A stretch of 64,000 bases of DNA from Scolanthus callimorphus (taxonomy: Eukaryota > Cnidaria > Anthozoa > Actiniaria > Edwardsiidae): assembly GCA_033964015.1 (NCBI GenBank), contig CM066924.1:1984001-2048000 (forward strand), given 5' to 3'. The number at the start of each line of letters is the position of its first letter. The first letter of the stretch is position 1. Shown piece by piece: positions 10,011 to 19,700 of the stretch. The notes under the pieces are model-generated. The model was not told the DNA's origin and searched no databases. It was given only the letters and a program-made list of their open reading frames with translations. A program made the position numbers and the translations under genes.

Positions 10011-12183
10011 CTAAGAATTTACTTGCCATTGATCAAGTCAGTTAAAAAAGGCTTTATACTCAGTCTGTAAACCTGGTCTGCATTTTTTAATACTACTGGC
10101 CATTTTCCATGCTTGTGAAACATTGCAATTAATTTAATTTTTGTTGTGCTTTTTAAATGAATTGTTCTTAAAGAATGTTAAAGAATGTTCTGTTAGGTTC
10201 TAAAATACTCTTAGAATTTTTTTAAGTACAATTGGCAGTTCATCAAAAGCCAAAGAAAGGTAAGATTTCTTACGAAAACTTGAAAAGGTGGCTAAATTTT
10301 GAAAGAAATCGACTTTAACTCTTTTGGTATCTCATTAGAATATAATTTTATGGACCAAAAAATTAAATGTCATGCAAGGTGGACAGACGTTCTTTAAAGC
10401 TGATCACAGTACCTAAATCACTAAAATTATATAGTACAAACAAGGAGGTATTATTACTAAACAGTACAATCAATAAGACCTTATTGCTTCCGCATGCATA
10501 ACAATTTAAAATGATGTGCATGTGGTTTGAAATTGGTATAAGTTACTATTCTTACAGCAGGGACAACATCAATCAAAGGTTGAGATTTATGATAAACACC
10601 ATGGAGAAATGGTGTTCCACTTTTTCACCCATGGCATTTAACATAAATCTCAATCTTTGGTTGTTGTTGTCCATGTTTACATCCCCATTGATGCAGACCA
10701 CCTATTCTTACAGCTGAGTACCGTCAAACTGTTTTTTGGGCTTCTATCAATAATCAAACTTTGAAACTATTTGGAATACATAGAATTTAGTTATGATCAC
10801 CATTCTAAAGTGAAATACCCCAACACACAACAAATGCTAAATATGTCTTTCTAAAAAAATCTGGCCTAAACTTAAAGTTGGCTAAGACTCGATTAATTAG
10901 ATCAGAGGTGGAAACCTGTATAGGATAGCAGTAGTGCATGGGCCAATAACACCTTGTTCTGAGCCCTCACACAATCACAACGTTTAATACTCACTTCTCA
11001 CTTTCATCAGGTGTGATATTTTTCCACCTTTCTGCTGCAAGCTTGTATTTTCCTTCAGTGGAAAGTGATTTGCATTCATCTACAGGAAATTATGGTAAGT
11101 TAGTAAATATCCATCTTCCCCCATGAAAAAAGGTGTTGAAAAGTCATTTTTTTTGAAAAGCCATTTTATACAACTTTATTTTTAAAAGTAAAAAAGTAAA
11201 GTAGGTGCTTATATAGCGCTTATCCTCAGAGTTCTAAGCTCTTTACATTGTTTGGATAACTCATCCTATAGAGACCAGTTTTATAATTATAATGAGTGTG
11301 TGTTAGTATGGTGAGTTCTGTTACACAGAGGTTGGGCAACTTCCGACGGTCCTCATGGTTCTTTTACGTCCTTCTGGTTCCCGTTAGTGTAGTGTATATG
11401 AGAGATGGGACCTAGGGTTTAGCGTCCCCCTCCCCCGGGTCCGCCGCCTACATGCCAAGTAAACCTGAGGGGGCTATTTGAGTGGTCTTCCTTTACAACA
11501 ATAATGATAATATACTATAAAAGATATATTAACATGGGCTTATGCTACCTAGTTAGGGTTTGCCTCCCTAGCCTTAGAGGCATCCTACAGTGCACCTACT
11601 GTAAACTTCTAGTGTAACATAACTGAGTACAACAAAATAAGTTAACCCTTCAATGTGACCTCTACATTAATATTGCTAAAAGCACCTTAAACAATGACAA
11701 TTAATAGGTCCACTGTATAGCCTTCAGAAGAAATCACTTCTTTATGTATACTCACCATATTTAAAAAACTCTGAGCAAAAGATGTTGTACCTAGAAGGGC
11801 CACGATGGTACGGTGGCACCCGGGCCTTCTTTTCCTCTGGCTCTACGATTACGTCCTGTCCCTCTTCTACAGGTTTCTTACGCTTTTTACGTTCATTGGA
11901 TATCCACTTCTGTATCAATAACGTATCAAAGAAGTTTTTAGACTATAGGGAATCAGATAAAACACTATTTACTTCAACAAACACTATTTACTTCAACATT
12001 TTAAGTTCTCAAACGTCTGACCGTTACCTTCACTTTCTCTTCGTCCAGCCCAGTTTCTCTACTTGCTTCTTTATGTAGGTCTTTGGACGAAGATTTCGTG
12101 TCCTTCATTCCTGCCTCAAAATGGCGCTCCAACACTGCTTTTTGAGCATCAGTTACCTTTTGATATTTCTTTCGTTCACTCAT
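9953..12183 (-). CDS. Small homeodomain plus HMG-box-like protein, four-exon gene
   Basis: Four exons on the minus strand join in frame: 12183-12028, 11909-11756, 11079-10995 and 10010-9953 (the last tentative), giving about 150 residues. The ATG at 12183 has an in-frame TAG four codons upstream. Exon 1 holds helices 1-2 of a homeodomain. Helix 3 spans the exon 1/2 junction and shows the WxxN.R pattern (WISNERKK), including the invariant Trp and Asn. Exon 2 continues with a basic block, an acidic block and YNIFCSEFF. Exon 3 adds a Lys-rich helix with AAERWKNITPDE. The last two resemble HMG-box helices 1 and 3. A nuclear DNA-binding protein is inferred. Splice sites: AAG|GTAACG, TATG|GTGAGT, GAA|GTGAGT. 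I do not recognise a named gene. It runs head-to-head with receptor copy G0, and the BEL/Pao element lies 470 bp downstream. Confidence 0.72.
10564..10671. repeat. Foldback element, related to 53664-53851
   Basis: Inverted arms AAAGGTTGAGATTTATG... and its complement ending in CTTTGGTTGTTGTTG flank a short loop. It lies in intron 3 of the homeodomain gene. The arms match the ends of the larger palindrome at 53664-53851. Confidence 0.7.
10995..11079 (-). CDS. Homeodomain gene exon 3
   Basis: 85 bp from acceptor TTCCTGTAG to donor GAA|GTGAGT. With the leftover base of exon 2 it reads on without a stop and ends in phase 2. The Lys/Ala-rich helix with a central Trp resembles HMG-box helix 3. Confidence 0.68.
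11195..11470 (+). repeat. Dispersed repeat containing GTGCTTATATAGCGCT
   Basis: The 28-bp head AAAGTAAAGTAGGTGCTTATATAGCGCT recurs near 15869-15896. The body continues to a C-rich end near 11440. It lies in intron 2 of the homeodomain gene and is probably a SINE-like or MITE-like repeat; the class is not determined. Confidence 0.45.
11756..11909 (-). CDS. Homeodomain gene exon 2
   Basis: 154 bp from acceptor TGATACAG to donor TATG|GTGAGT. It starts KWISNERKKRKK (recognition helix and basic tail) and ends in YNIFCSEFFKY with one leftover base. Confidence 0.75.
12028..12183 (-). CDS. Homeodomain gene exon 1
   Basis: 52 codons ending in phase 0 at donor AAG|GTAACG. It encodes the basic N-terminal arm and homeodomain helices 1 and 2, ending in EEKVK where helix 3 begins. 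Reading on into the intron loses the Trp-Asn helix, which supports the splice. Confidence 0.75.
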
Positions 12184-12898
12184 ACTGACAAATTTCTATT
12201 AAGACAATCACGGCAAATCAAGAAACCGAGAAACGCTTCTTCGAGAAGAAGAAACGAGAACCTGGCCTGGTCAATGATCTATCAGAAGGCTTGGCTCCTT
12301 ATTTAGCTGGTAGAGATGAGCATTTGGGCTCGCTTGAAGCGGCATTTCTAAATTTAGGAAAGTGTGGTTGAAGCGTATAGGAAACGTGAATAGGGTGCGC
12401 TTGTCGTACTAAAATTCAGGTTCCAATGTCAGGCTGTTGCTAATGAAGTCGGCTGTCGCTACCAAGTCAGCATTTTACAGGGCAGAAACGAAGCACCACA
12501 TGCGCTATAACAGCCGCGAATCCCATTCAATCGTCCTTCATTCTCTTTCCTTGTGAGAGCGCCTAATCGTCGACTCGTGGGGGAGACTCTAGTGACAGGC
12601 ATCGATGCTTGTGCGATCGAAATTGGATAAAGAGTCGTTGAGAGATGTAAATATGCATTACGCACCCGTGTTCAGAATCAGCCAATCAGCGAAGAGCCCT
12701 CCAATGACTGTCGTCATTATCACTAGAGCCTCCCACACGAGATGAAGAGCAGGACAGGTCTGTCTACGTACGAGAATAATTGACCCTTCATTCACCGCGC
12801 AACACTGATCAACTTCAGATCAAATTGCACAATGAACAAACGGTAGCATTCTAATATAGCGCTATCGATAAACAAATCCGTTCATCTTTCTGTTTTAG
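12184..12898. other. Junction between homeodomain gene 5' region and receptor intron remnant
   Basis: About 12184-12400 is the upstream region of the minus-strand homeodomain gene. From about 12410 to 12898 the sequence resembles the intron before exon C in receptor copy G2 (20150-20763), including the shared block TTGCACAATGAACAAAC. A duplication breakpoint therefore falls near 12400. Confidence 0.6.
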
Positions 12899-13274
12899 AG
12901 AATTGGACGCTATATTTAACCTCTCCCCTTGGCTTGAACACTTGACGGCGAGTAATTCAGGGATGTTCGCAATCGTCGGATCATCTCTAACCACATCCTC
13001 CCTTACTTTTGCCTTCCCAAAGAGATCCAACTGGAAAACACGAATTTCTCACAAGCTGACAGATTACTGGAACACAGAGTTCTTTACAGTCCTACAGCGG
13101 CGATGGTTCAAACGCCATGGTGAACACTCCAAGAGCCAGATAACCCTAATGCACATGCGCGGCTTATTTGTCATTTTGGCATCTTCAATAGTTGGTTGTT
13201 TGGTGATCCTCGTATTGGAATTATGGTGTTACAGTTGCTGCTGTAGAAAAAGGATCTCCACAATTCAGCGTTAA
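12899..13274 (+). pseudogene. Receptor copy G0: orphan last exon (exon C)
   Basis: An intact final receptor exon follows acceptor TGTTTTAG. It encodes the end of the S2 ligand lobe, M4 (MRGLFVILASSIVGCLVILV) and a short Cys/Lys-rich tail, then TAA. Within the window no exon A, B or D precedes it: upstream lie the homeodomain gene, in the other orientation, and the BEL/Pao insertion. It is about 90% like the G2 exon. It is probably the 3' remnant of a copy lost by unequal exchange. It could still be spliced to a distant exon, but I see no evidence for that. Confidence 0.8.
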
Positions 13275-14029
13275 TAAAATGACATAGACAAGACATGATA
13301 CAGAACATTCAGATCTCAGTGAGATCAGTCTGAGCCTTGTCAAAATTATGGACAATCGTTGACAAACTTCTGTACTTCACATAATAGAGCAGACATGGTT
13401 TCGGCTTCTAGTAGCTAGTATGTTGCCAGCCAGAGCACGAAGAACCCAACTCCACAAGCATCACCTGGGGGGTAAAAATGCCAATCTGTGCAGCCAGCGC
13501 AAAGGTTGACGATGTTGGCATTTATCAGCGATACTCCGTCTATAAATCCTTCATACCACCTGTATTTTAGATCATTGTGAGACAAATAAGAGTCAATCAA
13601 ATAAGTATCAAGAATTGGAACTAAAAATATTCGTTATCCATCTGATGAACTATGATTACAATACTGTACCAGGAAAAAGTCTGTTGAATTGGATTCGTCG
13701 CGGTGAAAGACCTTTGAAAAGGTGTCAAAACAATTTAATAATGTGCTTTGAAGGTTGACTTCAAGCTAGTTGACCTGGTAAAGTAGGGGATTTTGATGAA
13801 AAAACTAAATACCAGACGCACGAAGAAAATCATACATATTCACGGCTATTACGGAGGAATTATTTACCTTGCATGTCATTCGACCTTTTAAAACTGCACC
13901 GCAGAGATTTCAGGCCTATATCGAAATGATTCCAAATCAATTTTCATGCGAAGTTACCGTCGGGTTGCAACGCAAATTATAACTACTCAGGACCTGCTTT
14001 TTCTCGACATTCTTAAAAACCATCAACAC
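13275..14029. other. G0 3' flank and G0-G1 spacer
   Basis: The first 180 bp match the 3' flank of G2 (21140-21310), including GAACATTCAGATCTC.GTGAGAT and the CATAATAGA..AGAG block, so they are probably 3' UTR. A further block near 13910-13960 (TATCGAAATGATTCCAAA) recurs upstream of G3 (21590). No coding exon seen. Confidence 0.55.
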
Positions 14030-14375
14030 CTTTTTTTATTTGGCATCTTTTGAATCATCTGTAACAGGAAGCAGAGAAGCAATCAAAATTAATTGTTTTT
14101 CCTGCCAACCCCTGCAAAGTGTATTCTTCCTTTTTACCTATCTATCTATCGGTTTAGACAGACAGGTGCTACCAACGTTGAAATTGATCAAATAACAGAC
14201 TCTCCTCTGTGAAATAGCGGTAGGTGCACTAGACCCAGTAAGGAGAAATAATGCATTAATGTGAATGAGGTAAAGCATTTCTAGGATGCAACGGGCGTCG
14301 AAAGCTATTAGCAGAGATAAAACCGTATTGATGTGGACGTATTTATTCCGCAAGCGGTACGTTTTACATCTAACC
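14030..14375 (+). promoter_or_regulatory. G1 conserved 5' flank
   Basis: About 340 bp is shared with the 5' flanks of G2, G3, G4 and G5. Shared blocks include the CTGCAAAGTG box, GACAGACAGGTGC, AGGAGAAATAATGCATT (from 14241, 135 bp before the ATG) and CGCAAGCGGTACGTTTTAC just before the ATG. Confidence 0.6.
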
Positions 14376-14552
14376 ATGAGGACCCTACTTTACGTGGTAA
14401 TATTGACACTTGGAACAACAGTATGCCAGAAAACATCACCAGTAAATGTGTTAGTGCTGACCGAAGAAATTACTCCAGAAATCCAAGACATCTTTCCAGA
14501 TTTTCAAAGTTCGCTGAACATTGCAGCCCTGACTGGCAGCAACACAAGTTTT
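14376..14552 (+). pseudogene. Receptor copy G1: truncated exon A
   Basis: The ATG, signal peptide (MRTLLYVVILTLGTTVC) and first 59 codons of receptor exon A are kept. After AACACAAGTTTT the similarity to other copies stops and Penelope-like sequence begins. The remaining exon A, exon B, exon D and most of exon C are absent; only an exon C tail is found after the mobile fragment. The copy cannot make a receptor. Confidence 0.85.
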
Positions 14553-15312
14553 GAGGAGAAGTTACCTACACATATCCTTATGAGAAACCTTTATCCTGGT
14601 TACCTAATTGAGAATGTCGTTAATAATGTAGTTAATAGGAAGTTAGAGTCTGAAACCACCCAAACCTCTGTTCTAACGTCTAGGTCCAACGTCTTTTATT
14701 TCAAGCTGCCTTTTGTAGGTAACTTCTCTGCTTACACACAAAAGCAACTTTCTTGTCTGTCCAAGCGGTACTGAGACTTAGATATTCGTTAGTTTTTCAA
14801 ACGTGCAAAATATCGAGTTTTTTCATCACAAAAGACGCCATCCCCAGTGACTTGCGCGCATGTGTTGTTTATAAATTTACTTGTGCTGGCTGTGGAGCCA
14901 GTTATGTCGGTGAAACAGTCCGTCACGCCACGCGCGTGCAGGAACACTTAAGAACGGATAAGGCTTCTCACATATACAAACATCTAAGCCGCAATGAGGC
15001 GTGCGCCGCACCTTCGTCGGAATCCTCGTTTATTGTTTTGGACTCCGCCTCGTCGCAATTTGCCCTTAAAATCAAAGAGGCAATTCACGAACATGAGAAG
15101 CCTTCTTTGAATAGACAAGTACAACATATTAATCTAAAGCTTGCAGTATAATCAGCATATGCTGTACTTTACACAATTGACGTGATTTATTATTGTAATT
15201 TCTCTAGCTATTTATTCGGTTTGTAAATCACATTGAATAACTCACTGATGATGACAGTTGAAACTGTCGAAACATGTCGATTAAAACTTTCGTAATTTTT
15301 ATAAAATTGCAG
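14553..15312 (+). mobile_element. Penelope-like element, 3' fragment with GIY-YIG endonuclease
   Basis: Two overlapping plus-strand frames (to 14774 and 14753-15151) encode the end of a Penelope-like protein: a YFKLPFVGNFS segment after RT, then a Cys-rich VVYKFTCAGCGASYVGET motif, which is the GIY-YIG core with the zinc-like Cys pair seen in these elements. DSASSQFALKIKEAIHEHEKP and a stop follow. One or two base offsets break the frame near 14775-14800. The 3' end (15241-15300) contains CTGATGA...GAAAC around a GACAG/CTGTC stem, like the hammerhead-type motifs known from Penelope-like elements. The RT core is missing, so this is a 5'-truncated copy. It lies exactly between the two remnants of receptor G1. 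Confidence 0.85.
15244..15290 (+). ncRNA. Hammerhead-ribozyme-like motif at Penelope 3' end
   Basis: CTGATGA is followed by stem GACAG/CTGTC with loop TTGAAA, then GAAAC, AT and GTC. The core and stem II match the hammerhead consensus with a very short stem III. I could not form a convincing stem I from the immediate flanks, so activity is doubtful. Confidence 0.4.
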
Positions 15313-15375
15313 GTATGGTGTTACAGTCGCTGCACTAGGAAAAGGATCCCAATCAATCAATCGTGAGCGTTAACA
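15313..15375 (+). pseudogene. Receptor copy G1: exon C tail remnant
   Basis: TATGGTGTTACAGTCGCTGC...AAAAGGATC matches the last about 55 bp of exon C and the start of the 3' flank in G0, G2 and G3. It directly follows the Penelope-like 3' end. Confidence 0.75.
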
Positions 15376-16109
15376 CATGGCATAGACTTCAAAAACTCAT
15401 AAATTATTTATCACTCTTTAGACTGACCAGTAGAAGGGTTTATAATTGATCACGTGTTTAGTCCTTTCCGATCTGTTCATCAAGAAAGAGAATCACAAAT
15501 TATAGCGGAGCTCCCGCGGGCGCCGAAGGCGCCCGCGAGCGGAGCCCCATAGCTACATGCAGGAGAAAAAGGAACAAAAGAAAAGTGTATATGCATCGAA
15601 CGATTCTGTCATGGACTTCCGATTTGTGCGTTCGTTCGTTCGTTTGTTCGTCCGGCATGACGTCATCAAAACTAGAAAAGTCAATATGTCAAGAAGGCAA
15701 CATCGCAAGGTGACCAAACTTTCTTAAAGTTATGTTGGAGGCAAAGGGGGTGCACCACCAAGGTCAAGTGACGTCAAATACCTATCTAATGGAAGTTTCA
15801 CTTCCAGCGTTTTTCTTTGAAAGGCCAAATAATAATATAATTTAGGATTCTGAGTTGTAAGTATAGTAAAGTAAAGTAGGTGCTTATATAGCGCTAGTTG
15901 TAGTGTGTACATTGATCACTGGTCTTATTTTATAACATTTTGTTGAAATCAGCGTGACATAGCCCCATCGAATTCATTCGATCGAAAACAATTTTAATCC
16001 CAAGTTACAGTTGGGCCGCCTGGAGTGAGACAATAGTTTTGCATAGCAGATTAGATTATTACTATACTATGCTTTTTCTCGATTTTTTTTTAACCACCCG
16101 TGCCATTTT
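15376..16109. other. G1-G2 spacer with a truncated CRE/E-box element
   Basis: 15503-15790 is a truncated, inverted relative of the large element at 54771-56072. It has the AGCGGAGCTCCCG terminus, a GC-rich hairpin, a GTTC microsatellite and one partial 128-bp unit. A GTGCTTATATAGCGCT repeat head is at 15869-15896. From about 15930 the sequence resembles the other receptor upstream spacers. No gene seen. Confidence 0.6.
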
Positions 16110-16437
16110 GTTCTTTGGCATCTTTTGAGTCATAACAGAAAGCAAAGGAACAATCAACATTATATGATGTCAACCCCTGGAAAGTGCATTCTGCCCTTTT
16201 AATCTATGTATCTATACGTTTAGACAGACAGGTGCAACATAGAAATTGATCAAATAACAGATTCGTCTCTTTTAAATGTCAGTAAATGTCTTAGTCCCAG
16301 TAAGGAGAAATGATTCATTGATATGACTGAGTTTGAACATAGCAAGCGTTCAGCGGGTGTCCATAGCAATTAGCAGAGATAAACTAATACGTATGTATTT
16401 ATTCGTTTTACTCCTTTTTCGGCCCAACTTTCTAACC
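16110..16437 (+). promoter_or_regulatory. G2 conserved 5' flank / putative promoter
   Basis: It is homologous to the flanks of G1, G3, G4 and G5. AGGAGAAATGATTCATT starts at 16313, 125 bp before the ATG. CAATTAGCAGAGATAAA follows. The strong conservation over about 330 bp and its abrupt loss upstream suggest a promoter plus 5' leader. No clear TATA box or start site can be assigned. Confidence 0.55.
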
Positions 16438-16794
16438 ATGAAGACGCTTTTACTTTACGCTGCAATATTGACATTTGGGACAACAGTATGTTTCTGTCAA
16501 AAAAGATCACCGATCAACGTGTTACTGCTGATCGGAGAAATAAGTCCAGATTTCCAAGACATTTTCCGGTATTTTCAAAGCTCGATCAACATTACAACCC
16601 TGACTGGTGACAGCAACTCAAGTTTTGTAGGGATCGTAGGACACGCAAACCACCTTATGACCCAACCACTCCAACCGGCAGCTATTATCGGTTGTTTAGG
16701 AAACAAACTGGATCACCTTTTCCAGTACTTGGCGAAGCACCTTTCAGTTCCATTCATTTGTGCAGGCTCGTCGATCACCATCACTGATTTTGAG
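16438..16794 (+). CDS. G2 exon A: signal peptide and N-terminal domain start
   Basis: 119 codons ending at donor GAG|GTATGG, phase 0. The ATG chosen is the one kept in all copies and directly starts the hydrophobic signal (MKTLLLYAAILTFGTTVCFC). An upstream in-frame ATG at 16333 lies in the conserved leader and would bury the signal. Confidence 0.85.
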
Positions 16795-19700
16795 GTATGG
16801 AAATGCGCAAAAAATTTAAGTTAGGGTACATAATGATTGCTTGATGAGCACAGACGAACGTTATACTCGACGCTGTGTTTTCGCTAAAAATGGCCAATAT
16901 TCACCAGTATTTGTTTGTATGCGTAGGTATAGGCGCGGACTGTAAGAGACCCACAAACATTTGAGCTTCCAATGATATAATAATACTTTGTAAATCCTTC
17001 AAGGATTTGTGGCCTGTCTTAAAGGGACACTCGCACGTTTCATTTTTGTACCACCTGTCAAAAAATAACTAGTTAATCACCAAAAATACATTTAAGTTTA
17101 CCGGGAATAACAAAAATAACAGTCCAGGTTTGTTAAATGGCCTTTTAAAAATTACAAATCTGTAGTGTTTTGATCCATTATCCAGAGGATTAATTGGATT
17201 GTGATTTGAATTATTTGCTTGTCAGGCAAGCGTGAGGTTAAAACGTTTTTCGCACAATGGGGATCAGCAGGTAACAAGGACGGCTTATCCTATTGATAAT
17301 GCGCCAATCATAATGCAAATATTGTTTTCCGCAGACTGGGCCTATGAGCCTGAACCAGGAGGAATCTTATCACAAAATGACAGAAGTCATCGCTCTACTT
17401 ATCGAAAACTCCAACACACGACACGTTATTGTGGCGTGTACGAAGACCCAAGTGGATCAGCTACTCCCTCTGCTCCTCACAAGATCACAAACAGATCCCG
17501 GGGTTATATTCGAAGTGCATTCCGACAATCAGCTTCAAATAGTCAGTGACGGAATCAAGGAGCTGCACTTATCTAATACAATGACTTTGAAAATAGCCTT
17601 TGATGAGACCTTCCTTCCCAATAATTCCGTCAGGTCGACTGGATCATTACCGTGTACAGACGGGTGTGACGTGCTTCTTGTTCGAAGCGCCTCTTCAGCT
17701 CATCTTCTCGTTGGGCGCGCTCTTCGTTGCGTTAAATTAGCCGCAAAAAGTATCCAATCATCTCACAACTATTATGCAGAAACGTTTGCTAAAGCCATAA
17801 AGTTGTCTACGCAAAACGAAACTTCAGATGAGTTGTTGGAGTGGAGCAAGACAAAGGAGGGAGGCCTCGTGATTGATAGGGTGACCTTTGGAGATGCCGA
17901 AGAAATCGCTAGGGTCTCAGATGGACAATTTCACGCAAAAAGCAACTATCTCAGACCAAATAGGAGGTGCGAGAATCCAAAGGCGTTGTGCGTAGTGGGG
18001 ATAGAGGAAGACCCGGGGACATTTGTTAGCACGTATGAGGTCACTAGAGAGAACGCCTGCTATGGACACGAGTGTGTTAGATATGTACCAACTCGTACAG
18101 ATAACATTGGCCCTGTTACAAGAGCAGTGACATACTGCTGTACAGGGTTTTATATAGACATCTTACTGGCCTTGAAAACTGATATCGGGTTTGAATCGGA
18201 GATGTACATTGTCCCTGATAACAAGTACGGTACAGATGACGATGACAATGGGAGATGGAATGGGATGATTGCTGAGTTGATCGAGGGTAAAGCTGATATG
18301 GCGCTAGCAGCTTTATCGGTTACAAGTCATAGATTCAGGGCTGTCGAATTTGCGGATTCACCCATCACAGAAAGCGAATTCCAAATAATTGTTCACGCCA
18401 AGCACGTCCAAACATCTACAAGCTTGTTTGGATTCACTGAGCCATTCAACGCCCAGCTGTGGATGGTACTTCTCCTGTGTAGCATCTTCCAAGTCGCAAT
18501 CCTCTGGGGCATGGACAGAATTTCCCTTCAGAAACTTTCTCCAAAAGAAAAACAATGCTTATTGGACCTGCGAACAAGTTTCTCGTATGTGTGGAGTTCG
18601 GTGTTCAAGATCTCTTTGGATGATGCGACAGCTAAGAGTGTAAGTGCTCGGTTCACGTACGCCGTCTTCTCCGTTGGGACACTTATTCTGATGTCAACCT
18701 ACACCGCAAAACTAACGGCCTCGCTCGTGCAAGAGGAAGAAACATTCCCAGTTACCGGAATTCGTGACCCTAAGGTACATCCAACTATTGTGGTTCTGTA
18801 CTCATTCTCAGCTCCTCATTCTTACTACTGATTCATAAATGTTTTGCCAAACGGACGCGGGGGGGAGGGGGGTAGAGGATTTTAGGTGGATCACTTCATT
18901 TGGGGAGAGCGAAAAGGGGGATCTCTCAAACCCTGAATCCCTGAAAGGGGGGACCACAACAAATTTTTTAAGTAGTTATTCAAGGAACTTCTCTAACATT
19001 TGCATTTTCGTATTTCACTTCACTCAATAAATAATGAAAATTTCGGCGCGCTTTGCGCGCATAAAGAATATAATCTAATATAGTCTTTGGCAACTCGCGC
19101 AACGGAGACACTACCTTCGCAACACAAGAACAAGTATATCTTGGCGAGAAAAAACAAACTCTGAGGTGATAGGCGCGCACAGATGTACGAGCGGATGTAC
19201 GTGCGGATGTACGTGGGGATGTACGTGCGGATGTACGTGCGGATGTACGTGCGGATGTACGTGCGGATGTACGTGCGGATGTCCCCATACCCACATTTGC
19301 AGAAGAGGTGTTAACCGGGAGAGTAACACGATCGCTGTCCAACTCTTTAGTTTCAGGATCCCAAATCTGGCTTTCGGATTGGAATAACAGGAGGAGGATC
19401 ATTGGAAAACTTTCTGAAGAACAACAGCGACCTGCGTTTGCGAAAAGTCGGACAGAATGCCATTTTAACAACAGATCGCCAAGACGGTATAGAACGCCTT
19501 CTTAAAGGGTGAGAATTGACTTTGCTAAATTCTTGGTGAGTGCCATATCGGCAGGTTTTACCGCTGGTCATATTAAAACCAGGTTCAAATTTCAGCCGTT
19601 GTTTGAGTCCGGGTTTCGTTAGCAAATTTACGGGAGGGGGAAGGGGTGGGGGAGACCATTGTACGCGTTGCAACAGTTGCGAGTCCTAGTTAAGTAATGG

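Noticed and set aside
14376..14774. A novel 133-residue fusion of receptor signal peptide to Penelope protein as a real gene
   Set aside because: The frame crosses a deletion scar and ends in a shifted Penelope segment; chance read-through is simpler.
16333..16437. Upstream in-frame ATG of G2 as the start
   Set aside because: It would put 35 residues before the signal peptide and is not conserved as a start in the other copies.
18980..19471. 163-residue minus-strand frame and HPHV / GCTC repeat frames
   Set aside because: They run across a 12-bp tandem array and antisense to receptor exon D.
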